DNA from: Actinomycetota bacterium
GTDB lineage: Bacteria; Actinomycetota; Acidimicrobiia; Acidimicrobiales; Ilumatobacteraceae
Direction: 5' to 3'
Assembly (NCBI GenBank): GCA_009704425.1
Contig: WLEG01000031.1
Location: 1-11,704 of the forward strand
Length of the DNA stretch: 11,704 nucleotides
Positions 1 to 7,205 of this stretch are shown here, piece by piece. How positions within the stretch are numbered: position 1 is the stretch's first letter; each line of letters opens with the position of its first letter. The position numbers were made by a program, and so were the translations under genes. The notes beneath the pieces were generated by a model. The model worked only from the letters and a program-made list of their open reading frames with translations, was not told the origin of the DNA and searched no databases.

Positions 1-737
1 AGACCGAACTCGTGGGCCGTCTCGGGGGACACCCGGAAACTCCCGCGCAGGTCGACCTGACGCGAGAGCCAGGCCTCGGCCTTGACGGCTCGCACGATGG
101 TGGGCGCGACCGCTCCGAGCGCCAACGCGACGTGTCCTTCGTCGGAATCGTGGACGAGGCAGGCCGACGCGGTGGAGATCACCATGGCGTTTCGTGTGCC
201 GACCTTGGCGTAGCCCTGCCATCCGCGAACGACGGGGACCGTCACCGAGTGGACCATCTCGCCGGGGGCCAGACAATTCCGTTTCACGCCCGTCATGAAG
301 TCCGCGAAACGAACGTCGCGGGAGTGATCCCGATGAAGAACGTGAATCGTGGCATCGAGAGCGGCCAACACCGGCAGGATGTCGCCGGCGGGTGAGCAGG
401 TGCCGAGGTTTCCCCCGATGGTGCCGGCCGCGCGAATCTGGGGCGATCCGACGGTTCGTGCGGCCTGCGCCAAGGCGGGTAGGAGTTCCGCCAACGGACC
501 CCGTTCCATGTCGGAGTAGGGAAGCGCGGCTCCGATGGTGACCGTCCGGGAGCGTGGACGATGGTGCCACTCGCGCATCTCGGGCAAACCGCCCACGGGA
601 ATAACGGTTCCGGGGCGACGACCGTGGAGGTTGACCTCCACCATCAGATCGGTGCCACCGCCCAGGACCGACGCACCGGCGTTGTCGGCGAGCAGTTCGA
701 GCAGGTGATCCACGGAGGAGGGACGGAGAACGGGCAC
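1..737 (-). CDS. FAD-binding subunit of a molybdenum hydroxylase (xanthine dehydrogenase/CoxM-like), 3' end outside window
   Basis: About 245 codons of the reverse strand are open and read as the FAD_binding_5 domain of molybdenum hydroxylases. This subunit takes electrons from the 2Fe-2S clusters of the catalytic subunit and passes them through FAD to an acceptor. Visible FAD-site motifs are LGGGTDLMVEVN (residues 25-36) and the diagnostic AAGTIGGNLGTCSPAGD (103-119); the usual 'PQIRAAGT' lead-in is also present. The start is GTG at 737. An in-frame stop lies 12 bases upstream (747-749), so no longer protein is possible. There is no Shine-Dalgarno, but a TAAACT -10 box ends 6 nt before the GTG, so the mRNA is probably leaderless. 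It is the obvious partner of the fused hydroxylase at 3644-6235, which has no FAD domain, yet it is a separate transcription unit. The C-terminal part of the protein is missing because the window ends. Confidence 0.9.
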   Translation of the reverse strand, partial: MPVLRPSSVDHLLELLADNAGASVLGGGTDLMVEVNLHGRRPGTVIPVGGLPEMREWHHRPRSRTVTIGAALPYSDMERGPLAELLPALAQAARTVGSPQIRAAGTIGGNLGTCSPAGDILPVLAALDATIHVLHRDHSRDVRFADFMTGVKRNCLAPGEMVHSVTVPVVRGWQGYAKVGTRNAMVISTASACLVHDSDEGHVALALGAVAPTIVRAVKAEAWLSRQVDLRGSFRVSPETAHEFG

Positions 738-743
738 GGACCG

Positions 744-749
744 AGTTTA
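744..749 (-). promoter_or_regulatory. -10 box of a leaderless promoter for the FAD-subunit gene
   Basis: On the minus strand the hexamer is TAAACT (TANNNT type), followed by 6 nt and then the GTG start at 737. A transcript beginning 6-7 nt after the box would start on the GTG itself. No convincing -35 hexamer was found at 16-18 nt. The TTGACA just upstream is only 5 nt away and fits better as part of the operator. The call is inferred from spacing and from similar arrangements elsewhere in the window. Confidence 0.5.
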
Positions 750-762
750 CAAATTGTCAAGC
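744..762. promoter_or_regulatory. Putative operator, copy 1
   Basis: The 19-mer AGTTTACAAATTGTCAAGC matches the element at 8497-8515 at 16 of 19 positions. Bases 746-760 form a 15-bp imperfect dyad around base 753 (TTTACAA-A-TTGTCAA, 6 of 7 pairs), as expected for a dimeric helix-turn-helix regulator. It overlaps the -10 box of the FAD-subunit gene, so binding would most simply repress it. It also lies upstream of the rightward pcs gene, though a link to pcs is not shown. The A+T-rich core stands out from the G+C-rich surroundings. The regulator family cannot be told; TetR- and GntR-type sites have similar size and symmetry. Confidence 0.6.
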
Positions 763-815
763 GGGCACGGTCCCTCTTCGGGAGCATCTCGGGGCGTAGC
801 GTCGTGCTCGTGCCA

Positions 816-1571
816 ATGTCCGGTCGTCCGCGGGGTTCCTCGCGGGATTATTCCCTCGCGCTCCACGCCTTCACGGCGTCGGGGGCGCTGGTGGGAATGG
901 CCGCGCTGGTGGCGGTCCTCGACGGATCGGCCCGGCTGGCCATCGTGTGGTTGCTCGTGGCCCAGCTGATCGACGGCATCGACGGTCCCCTGGCCCGACG
1001 TCTGCTTCCCGACGAGGCGACCACCCGTTTCGACGGTTACGTGCTCGACCTGGTGATCGACTTCGTCACCTGCGTGTTGGTTCCGACGGCCTTTTTGTGG
1101 CAGTTCGAGATGGTGTCCCAGGACCGGTACGGAATGCTGGTGGTCGCGGTGATGTTGCTGACGTCGTCCTTGTGGTTCAGTCGCACCGATCAGATGAGCG
1201 ATGACGGCTGGTTCCGAGGCTTCCCGTCGGCTTGGAACATGGTGATCCCCACGTTGTGGATTCTCGAGGGTTCACAGTTGTCCAGCAGTGTCGTGATCAT
1301 CCTGCTGTCGATCCTGACCTTGACCGACATCGAGTTCGCGCATCCGGTTCGCGCGCGTTCCTGGCGAGCCTGGAACCTGTTGTCGATGACCGTCTGGATC
1401 TGGTCCGTCGTGGCGGGAGTTTCGATGAGTCCCGACGTTCCGATGGCCGCCCGAATGGTGGTTCTGGTCGGACCCGTGATGATCGCCGTCACCGTCGTGT
1501 CGAGAGTCCTCGGATCGGCTTCGGACGACCCGATGGGCGATGCCTTGGACGACACCTTCGCGCCGCGCTGA
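816..1571 (+). CDS. pcs: Phosphatidylcholine synthase (CDP-alcohol phosphatidyltransferase)
   Basis: This 251-residue integral membrane protein should condense CDP-diacylglycerol with choline to give phosphatidylcholine and CMP. The CDP-alcohol phosphotransferase motif is D56-G57-x2-A60-R61, then 12 residues, then G74-x3-D78-x3-D82. The 12-residue spacing and the segments 'WFRGFPSAWN' (132-141) and 'FAHPVRARSW' (174-183) are typical of bacterial Pcs rather than PgsA or PssA. Hydrophobic stretches are seen at about 17-36, 42-54, 78-97, 107-121, 143-151, 158-170, 187-203 and 213-230. Length fits the family (about 240-250 aa). ATG 816 is chosen. GTG 810 is an alternative because TAGCGT (797-802) lies 7 nt before it, and GTG 804 is possible with GGGG at 791-794. 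It is convergent with the luciferase-like gene and sits between the two halves of the hydroxylase gene set, with no evident metabolic link to them. Confidence 0.88.
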   Translation: MSGRPRGSSRDYSLALHAFTASGALVGMAALVAVLDGSARLAIVWLLVAQLIDGIDGPLARRLLPDEATTRFDGYVLDLVIDFVTCVLVPTAFLWQFEMVSQDRYGMLVVAVMLLTSSLWFSRTDQMSDDGWFRGFPSAWNMVIPTLWILEGSQLSSSVVIILLSILTLTDIEFAHPVRARSWRAWNLLSMTVWIWSVVAGVSMSPDVPMAARMVVLVGPVMIAVTVVSRVLGSASDDPMGDALDDTFAPR

Positions 1572-1573
1572 AT

Positions 1574-1586
1574 CGGTCGCGGACCG
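1574..1586. terminator. Small hairpin between convergent stop codons
   Basis: CGGTC-GCG-GACCG forms a perfect 5-bp stem with a 3-nt loop and almost exactly fills the 15-bp gap between the pcs stop (ending 1571) and the stop of the luciferase-like gene (1587-1589). There is no U-tract on either side and the stem is short, so bidirectional termination is only a possibility. Confidence 0.25.
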
Positions 1587-2606
1587 TCAGGACTTGCCGT
1601 CCCAGCCCGAGAAGGCGTCGATCATCGCCTTCACGTCGCCCAACGGGTAGAGAATGGGCGACGTGCATCCGTGATCGATGTAGTGCTTCACCTTGGCGCG
1701 GGCCTCGGCGGGGGTTCCACTGGCCGTGAGCATGTTCACGATCTCGTCGGGCACCAGTTTGCTGGCCTCGACCACTTGCTCGTGGGTGGCGGGCCACGTG
1801 AGCACGTTTCCGACCTCGTCCAGGAGCGACTGCGGCACACCGGACGCCTTCATGATGTGAGGCTGTTGACCGAGGTACTGGGTCACCATCAATCGGGCCA
1901 TGTCCAGCGCGGTCTGGCGGTCCTCGTGGACACTGCACACCACGAGCTGGGGACGGTCGATGTCGTCGAGTGACCGACCCGCCTTGCGCGCTCCCTTGTC
2001 GAGGGCCTCGAGAGCCTGATCGTTGTAGCCGGGGGACACCAGGTAGTTCAGGACCACGCCGTCGGCGATCTCGCCGGTGAGCTCCATCATCTGCATTCCG
2101 GTGGCACCGATGTAGATCGGCACGTTCTTCGGTGCGCGTTCCTGATACACGTAGTCGAGTTCGACTCCGTCCAGATGAACGTACTCACCGTCGTACGTGA
2201 CGGTCTCGTTGTTCAGCAATCCCCGCACCACGGTGACGATCTCGCGCATCACCTTCAGGGGACGACTGCGGTCGATACCGACCTTCTGCGCCAGAGGATC
2301 CCACCACGCTCCGATACCGAGGATCACGCGACCGGGGGCCAGATCGTCGAGCGTGGAGAAGGTGGCGGCCAGTCGGGCCGGGTTGCGACTCCAGCAATCC
2401 ACGACACCGCTGCCCACCTTGATGTGATCGGTGACCGAGGCGAACGCCGCCATCGGCACCGTTGCCTCGCGCACCAGCCGGCTCTCGGCCTGCCACACCG
2501 CCTCGAAGCCGCGCTCCTCGGCGTACTTCGCGAACTCCATACCCTCGCGGATTCGATGGGCGTCCTGGAGGTAGATGGCCACTCGCTGTGAGGTCTGCTG
2601 ATTCAT
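1587..2606 (-). CDS. Luciferase-like (LLM class, probably F420-dependent) oxidoreductase
   Basis: This 339-residue single-domain protein has the bacterial luciferase TIM-barrel pattern: 'YAEERGFEAVW' (28-38), 'IKVGSGVVDCWSRNP' (62-76), 'LDDLAPGRVILGIGAWW' (86-102) and 'PIYIGATGMQMMELTGEIAD' (163-182). The family includes methylene-tetrahydromethanopterin reductase-like F420 enzymes and FMN monooxygenases. The 'GIGAWW' and 'IGATG' segments favour the F420 branch, but the cofactor cannot be proved here. ATG 2606 is chosen because GGGAGA lies about 7 nt upstream. ATG 2621, in the same frame, would leave only 3 nt after the preceding stop and has no comparable site. It is the last gene of the leftward operon, 18 nt after the amidohydrolase. 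It may oxidise or cleave a ring in the pathway (compare RutA, an FMN enzyme of this superfamily in uracil catabolism); that role is inference. Confidence 0.85.
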   Translation of the reverse strand: MNQQTSQRVAIYLQDAHRIREGMEFAKYAEERGFEAVWQAESRLVREATVPMAAFASVTDHIKVGSGVVDCWSRNPARLAATFSTLDDLAPGRVILGIGAWWDPLAQKVGIDRSRPLKVMREIVTVVRGLLNNETVTYDGEYVHLDGVELDYVYQERAPKNVPIYIGATGMQMMELTGEIADGVVLNYLVSPGYNDQALEALDKGARKAGRSLDDIDRPQLVVCSVHEDRQTALDMARLMVTQYLGQQPHIMKASGVPQSLLDEVGNVLTWPATHEQVVEASKLVPDEIVNMLTASGTPAEARAKVKHYIDHGCTSPILYPLGDVKAMIDAFSGWDGKS

Positions 2607-2624
2607 GTGTGTTTCTCCCATTCT

Positions 2625-3647
2625 CTAGAGCTTGGCGAAGAGTCGGCTCGCCGATTCCGCAGCCTTGGCGCGAACCTCGTCGATGTCGAACCTGGTCGGA
2701 AGGCCGTCGACGAGAAGCCTTTCGCCGTCGGCGGTGGTGACGTTCCTCGCCCGAATCCCGGGTGTGAAGGCCACGTGCCACGGGCTGTCCGCATGGTCGT
2801 AACTCCACTCGACGACGTCGCTACGAGCCTCGGGAATGAGGTTCCAGCCGTTCTCCAACCACGACCATGCGGTCTCGGGGGACTCGGTGACATCGTGGGC
2901 GCGAAGCGCGACGTACGCCAGTCGCATCTCCTCGAGCATGTCGGCCCCGATGCCGTCGGTTCCGAGGACGACCGTGTTGGAGCGGGTGGACGGCGTGGCG
3001 TATCCCACGGCGTTGTTCATGTTCGATCGGGGATTGTGCGCGATCGTGCCACGAAGTTCGCGGTCGAGGTGGACACAGTGCACGAGAAGCCAATTATCGG
3101 CGGCCAGGGGTTCGAGGCGCCTCGCCGCGTCCCTGTCGTCGGGTCCCTCGCCGACGTGAATGTGAACGCCCGTCCCCATGCGTGTCGCGAGATCGGCGGC
3201 GCCCTCCAGAAGATCGTCCGAACACGTGAAAGCCGCGTGCACGCCCACCATTCCGCGACCGCCCGCGCTCAGGAACCGTTCGTTCTCCTGCAGGCCACGT
3301 CGGCCGGCGTCGGGTCCGTGTCGGTCGGTGACACCGTACGAGCAATTGACGCGGACGCCGACCGTCGCGCAGGCATCGGAGATGATGTCGAGCGAGCCGT
3401 CGATGAACGACGGGCTCTCGTGATGGTCGACGATTCCCGTCGTTCCCGACATCAACGCCTCGGCCGCGCCGAGCATGGCCGACCAGTGGATGGTGTCCGC
3501 GTCGAGGGCCACGTCGAGCCGCCACCAGATCTGTTCGAGGATCTCGCGGAAGTCGTGAGGTTGCTTCGGGGGAGCGGGCATCCCGCGTGCCAACGCCGAG
3601 TACAAGTGGTGGTGAGCGCACACCAAGCCGGGTGTCGTGGCGGTCAC
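2625..3647 (-). CDS. Compact amidohydrolase / aminohydrolase (SsnA/ATZ-like), lacking the usual N-terminal beta domain
   Basis: This 340-residue metal-dependent hydrolase probably deaminates an N-heterocycle. Candidate metal and catalytic residues are all present: H12-x-H14 (PGLVCAHHH), H137, 'VHIHVGE' (H162, H164, E167), H190/H193 (LVHCVHLD) and D231 (LGTDGIGADM). 'AHNPRSNMNNAVGYA' (203-217) is the signature of SsnA, which in E. coli lies beside the xanthine dehydrogenase-like genes ygfM and xdhD. The start is GTG 3647, which overlaps the hydroxylase stop as GTGA and has GGAGA 6 nt upstream. This puts the HxH motif at residue 12, whereas relatives carry some 60 residues of beta-strand domain before it and total about 440 aa. 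The stretch from D231 to the final strands is also short. Extending to ATG 3692 adds only Arg/Ser/Pro-rich residues that overlap the hydroxylase gene. The substrate is unknown. Confidence 0.85.
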   Translation of the reverse strand: MTATTPGLVCAHHHLYSALARGMPAPPKQPHDFREILEQIWWRLDVALDADTIHWSAMLGAAEALMSGTTGIVDHHESPSFIDGSLDIISDACATVGVRVNCSYGVTDRHGPDAGRRGLQENERFLSAGGRGMVGVHAAFTCSDDLLEGAADLATRMGTGVHIHVGEGPDDRDAARRLEPLAADNWLLVHCVHLDRELRGTIAHNPRSNMNNAVGYATPSTRSNTVVLGTDGIGADMLEEMRLAYVALRAHDVTESPETAWSWLENGWNLIPEARSDVVEWSYDHADSPWHVAFTPGIRARNVTTADGERLLVDGLPTRFDIDEVRAKAAESASRLFAKL

Positions 3648-6235
3648 TCGTCGTCTCCGTCCGTTCGGCGCATGGGAAGACGACGGCGCCATTCGCCGTC
3701 GTATTGCCGAAGCGCCTCGGCGACCGCACCGGCGGTCGGGACCAAGCCGATCTCACCGACTCCCTTGATTCCGTAGGGAGAGTTGGGCTCGGGGGACTCC
3801 ACGAGGATCACGCGGATGGGTGGCACGTCCTTGGCGCGGAGAATGCCCAACGATCGAAGCGTCTTGGCGGTCGGGAAACCGGTCTCGGGGTCGGACGGGA
3901 AATCCTCGGACAACGCGTAGCCGAGACCCATGTGGACGCTGCCTTCGATCTGGCCCTCGCACAGAACCGGATTCACCGCGCGACCCACATCGTGGGCGGC
4001 CACCACCCCCAGGATCGTGCCGGTGGTTTTGTCGACCGACACCATTTGTGACGCGTAGCCGAAGGTGGAGTGGATGGTGGGGTTCTCGACTTCTCCGAGC
4101 TTCTGCGTCCAATCGACGCGGTACTCGCCGTGGTAGTCGACTCCGACCCGACATCCATCGGCCCGCGCCGCCTCGCACGCGGCTTTCACGGCGCCCGCAC
4201 CCATGAGGGTGCCGCGCGAACCGGTGGTCTGACCGAACCCGAGTTCACGGGTGGTGTCGACGATGACGCGCACGTCCTCGGGGTCGATCCCGAGTTCCTG
4301 CACCGCCACCTGCAGGGCCACGGTGTTGATGCCCTGACCCATCTCGGTCCAGCCGTGACGCACCTCGATGACCCCGTCCGCTCGGAAGTGCACAACCGCG
4401 CCGCTCACTTCCTTGAAGCCGTTACCCAAGCCACTGTTCTTCAGTCCGAGGCCCAGGCCCACGGCATGTCCGGCGGCTCGCGCGGCGTCGTAGTGGGGCT
4501 TGATCTCGTCGAGGCACTTCTCGGCGCCGAGACACCCGTCGTCCATGATCTGACCCGGTCCCCACACCTGGCCCGGCCGGATGACGTTCAACTTGCGAAT
4601 CGTCCATCCGTCGATGCCGACCCGATCCGCCAGACGGTCGAGCACGCCCTCCATGGCGAACTGGGCCTGGTTGGCTCCGAAGCCGCGGAACGCCCCGCAG
4701 ACCGGATTGTTGGTGCGGGCGGCGGTGGCCTCGACGTCGATATTGTCCACGCGATACGGGCCGCTCGCGTGACCGGCCATGCGCTCGAGCACCTTCATAC
4801 CCACACTGGCGTAGGCGCCGCTGTCGCCGATGGCCCGTACACGCAGTGCCGTCAGGCGACCGGACTCGTCACAGCCCGCGGTGTACTCCATGCGAATCGG
4901 ATGACGCTTGGCGTGCACGAGGAAGGACTCCTCGCGCGACAGGGTGCACTTCACCGGACGATCGAGCAACCACGCCGCCAGGGCGGTGTGGGCCTGATTG
5001 CTCATGTCCTCCTTGCCACCGAACGCGCCTCCGTTCGTGACCAGTTCGACGGTGATCCGCTCGTTGCCGACTCCGAGTACCCGGGCGATGTCGTTGCGAT
5101 CGTCCCAAACCCCCTGGCCTCCGGAGTAGACGTGCAGGGACCGGGTTTCACCGACTCCGCTGGGGACCGCCACGGTGCTCTCGGGCTCGAGAAAGGCGTG
5201 TTCGATCCGTTGCGTCTCGAAGATCTCCTCGACGACGTGGGCCGACGCGGCCAGGGCCGATTCGACGTCTCCCCGGCTGTAGCGACTCACGCTCAACACG
5301 TTGTCGTTCGTTCCCCACACGGCGATCTCGGTGGATCGAACGGCCTCGACCGGGTCGGTGATGGGTCGCAGTGGTTGGTACTCCACGCGCACCAACGCGG
5401 TGGCCGCACGGGCTTGCTGACGGGTTTCGGCCACGACCACCGCGAGAACGTCACCGGCGTAGCTGGTGCGACCACCGACCGGGATCATGACCGGCCAGTC
5501 CTTGTGGATGAGCCCCACCTTCAGTTCGGCCGGGATGTCGGCGGCGGTGAGGACGGCCACGACCCCCGGCGCCGCCAGAGCGGCGGTGGCGTCGATGCCC
5601 GTCACGTCGGCGCGGGCGTGCGCGGTGAGACACAAGGCCGCGTGCAACATTCCGGGTATGCGGATGTCATCGACGTATCCGCGATCACCGAGTGCCAGAT
5701 CGCGGGCCTCGTACTTCATTCCCGACGAGCCGACGCCGCCGGGTTGGACCGCGACGACGGGTCGATTCAGTGCGACCGCCTCGATGGCGTCGAGAACCTT
5801 CACGTAGCCCGTGCAACGGCACAGGTTCGCACCGAGGTGCTTGGCCATGTCGGCCTTCGTCAGCGAGGAACCCTTCTTGTCCACCTGGCCCTTGGCGCGC
5901 ATGATGATCCCGGGGATGCAGAAACCGCATTGCAGTCCGCCGCACGCGGCGAACGCCTCGGCGTAGCGATCACGTTCGTCCTGCTCGACGCCTTCCAAAG
6001 TCACGATGGACTTTCCGGCGACCTTCTCGAGCGACTGCTGACAGCTGACGACCGGTTTTCCGTCGATCATGACGGTGCAACATCCGCACTGTCCCGACGG
6101 CGAGCAGCCGTCCTTGGGTGACGTGATGTCCAGTTCCTCCCGCAACGCGGCGAGGAGATGCGGGTGGTCTCCGCGAACCTCCACGTCACGGTCGTTGACG
6201 CGCAGGACGACAGGTCGGATCGATTCCGTTGTCAT
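3644..6235 (-). CDS. Fused 2Fe-2S / molybdopterin hydroxylase, xanthine dehydrogenase type (XdhD / D. gigas MOP-like)
   Basis: This 863-residue protein is the catalytic subunit of a molybdenum hydroxylase, which inserts water-derived oxygen into an N-heterocycle or aldehyde. Residues 1 to about 160 hold two [2Fe-2S] domains: C44, C50, C53, C65 (plant-type) and C103, C106, C139, C141 (helical). From about 180 the molybdopterin domain shows GGQG (372-375), NGGAFGGKE (401-409), CGAFRGFG (513-520), EMGQG (631-635), GQTTGSRGT (668-676) and GVGEIG (825-830), with E828 as the catalytic glutamate. The iron-sulfur-Moco fusion without FAD matches MOP and the E. coli XdhD / 'selenium-dependent xanthine dehydrogenase' group. 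The start is ATG 6235, 4 nt after the carbamoylase stop. The frame stays open to 6421, but those extra residues overlap the neighbour and look non-coding. The neighbours (SsnA-like protein, carbamoylases, separate FAD subunit) support a role in purine-like or other heterocycle catabolism. Whether it needs selenium cannot be read from sequence. Confidence 0.93.
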   Translation of the reverse strand: MTTESIRPVVLRVNDRDVEVRGDHPHLLAALREELDITSPKDGCSPSGQCGCCTVMIDGKPVVSCQQSLEKVAGKSIVTLEGVEQDERDRYAEAFAACGGLQCGFCIPGIIMRAKGQVDKKGSSLTKADMAKHLGANLCRCTGYVKVLDAIEAVALNRPVVAVQPGGVGSSGMKYEARDLALGDRGYVDDIRIPGMLHAALCLTAHARADVTGIDATAALAAPGVVAVLTAADIPAELKVGLIHKDWPVMIPVGGRTSYAGDVLAVVVAETRQQARAATALVRVEYQPLRPITDPVEAVRSTEIAVWGTNDNVLSVSRYSRGDVESALAASAHVVEEIFETQRIEHAFLEPESTVAVPSGVGETRSLHVYSGGQGVWDDRNDIARVLGVGNERITVELVTNGGAFGGKEDMSNQAHTALAAWLLDRPVKCTLSREESFLVHAKRHPIRMEYTAGCDESGRLTALRVRAIGDSGAYASVGMKVLERMAGHASGPYRVDNIDVEATAARTNNPVCGAFRGFGANQAQFAMEGVLDRLADRVGIDGWTIRKLNVIRPGQVWGPGQIMDDGCLGAEKCLDEIKPHYDAARAAGHAVGLGLGLKNSGLGNGFKEVSGAVVHFRADGVIEVRHGWTEMGQGINTVALQVAVQELGIDPEDVRVIVDTTRELGFGQTTGSRGTLMGAGAVKAACEAARADGCRVGVDYHGEYRVDWTQKLGEVENPTIHSTFGYASQMVSVDKTTGTILGVVAAHDVGRAVNPVLCEGQIEGSVHMGLGYALSEDFPSDPETGFPTAKTLRSLGILRAKDVPPIRVILVESPEPNSPYGIKGVGEIGLVPTAGAVAEALRQYDGEWRRRLPMRRTDGDDE

Positions 6236-6239
6236 GACA

Positions 6240-7205
6240 TCATCCGTTCTCGGGCGCGATGACGGCGCCCCGTTGCGAGGTGATTCGGGTGTACACCTCG
6301 GGTCGGCGGTACTTGTCGAAGTCGAACAGGGTGTCCTTGTAGCGCTTGCACCAGTCGAGGTCGCAGGAGGCGACGACGAGCTCGTCGCCGGTGGTGTACG
6401 CCTGGGCGACGATCTGTCCACTGGGGGCGATGATGCACGACTGACCGAGCGAGTCCACGCCCTCCTCGACGCCCCCCTTGGCGACGCCGACCACCCACGT
6501 GCCGTTCTGATACGCGCCCGCCTGCATCACGAGCGAGTTGTGGAATCCCTGCAGGATGTCCTGACTGGGATCGGGCACGTAGTGGATCGGTGTGTTGTAG
6601 CCGCACAGGATCATCTCGACGCCCTGCAGTCCCATCTCACGGTACGACTCGGGCCAGCGACGGTCGTTGCAGGTCATCATTCCGATCAGGCCGCCGAACG
6701 ACCGCCACACCCCGAAGCCTTCGGGCCCCGGCTCGAAGTAGTACCGCTCGGCGTGTTGGAACGGACGATCGGGTTCGTGCCCGGCGTGTCCGGGGATGTG
6801 GACCTTGTGGTACCGGCCGACGATCGATCCGTGTCCATCGACGAGTATCTGGGTGTTGTAGCGATGACGGGTTCCCCGGGCGTCCGGATCGGTGAGTTCG
6901 GCGTAACCGAGCGAGAACCCGATACCGAGCTTCTTGGCCTCGTCGAACAAGGGTTGGGTGGACGGTCCGGGCATGGACGTCTCGTACCAATGGTCGGCCT
7001 CGCCGATGTCGTCGACGAACCATCGCGGGAAGAAGGTGGTCAGGGCCAACTCCGGATAGACGACCAACTGGCATCCGCGACTCGATGCCTCGTGCAACAA
7101 GGTGATCATGCGCGCGACGACGCTCTCGCGCGAGTCCTCACGTTGGACCGGCCCGAGTTGAGCGGCGCCCACGACGATCGTTCGTGATGCGGTCGGGGAG
7201 GTCAT
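6240..7205 (-). CDS. N-carbamoyl-D-amino-acid hydrolase (nitrilase superfamily)
   Basis: This 321-residue enzyme should hydrolyse N-carbamoyl-D-amino acids or similar ureido acids to the amine, CO2 and ammonia. The nitrilase Glu-Lys-Cys triad is E52 in 'PELALTTFFPRW', K134 in 'YHKVHIPGH' and C179 in 'TCNDRRWPE'. The extended matches 'ALTTFFPRW', 'LGIGF.LGYAEL', 'RPFQH', 'YFEPG', 'CNDRRWPE', 'GYNTP' and 'MQAG.YQNG' are those of the Agrobacterium D-carbamoylase as I recall it, and length is close to that enzyme (about 304 aa), with a few extra residues at the ends. The start is ATG 7205, overlapping the upstream stop (ATGA) and preceded by AAGGAG. The frame continues to 7244, inside the preceding gene, with no support. 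It is followed after 4 nt by the hydroxylase gene. In its usual setting the enzyme acts after a hydantoinase, which is absent here. Confidence 0.92.
   Translation of the reverse strand: MTSPTASRTIVVGAAQLGPVQREDSRESVVARMITLLHEASSRGCQLVVYPELALTTFFPRWFVDDIGEADHWYETSMPGPSTQPLFDEAKKLGIGFSLGYAELTDPDARGTRHRYNTQILVDGHGSIVGRYHKVHIPGHAGHEPDRPFQHAERYYFEPGPEGFGVWRSFGGLIGMMTCNDRRWPESYREMGLQGVEMILCGYNTPIHYVPDPSQDILQGFHNSLVMQAGAYQNGTWVVGVAKGGVEEGVDSLGQSCIIAPSGQIVAQAYTTGDELVVASCDLDWCKRYKDTLFDFDKYRRPEVYTRITSQRGAVIAPENG

Noticed and set aside
12..395. Plus-strand ORF at the left edge
   Set aside because: It is antisense to the FAD-subunit gene, whose TIGGNL and GGGTDL motifs establish the minus-strand reading.
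755..760. TTGACA on the minus strand (revcomp of bases 755-760) as a -35 box
   Set aside because: It is only 5 nt from the TAAACT box and too close to the start codon for a 16-18 nt spacer. It is better explained as part of the repeated dyad element.
2607..3776. Plus-strand ORF of 389 codons over the amidohydrolase
   Set aside because: It is antisense to a gene with a full set of metal-binding motifs and has no recognisable domain.
4070..6121. Long plus-strand ORF (683 codons) opposite the molybdenum hydroxylase gene
   Set aside because: It lies entirely antisense to a strongly conserved gene, shows no family motif and is a normal result of high G+C codon bias.
3644..6235. Selenocysteine or selenium dependence of the hydroxylase
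   Set aside because: No in-frame UGA was needed to read the gene. In selenium-dependent hydroxylases the selenium is a labile cofactor ligand, so sequence alone cannot show it, and no selenium accessory gene is in the window.
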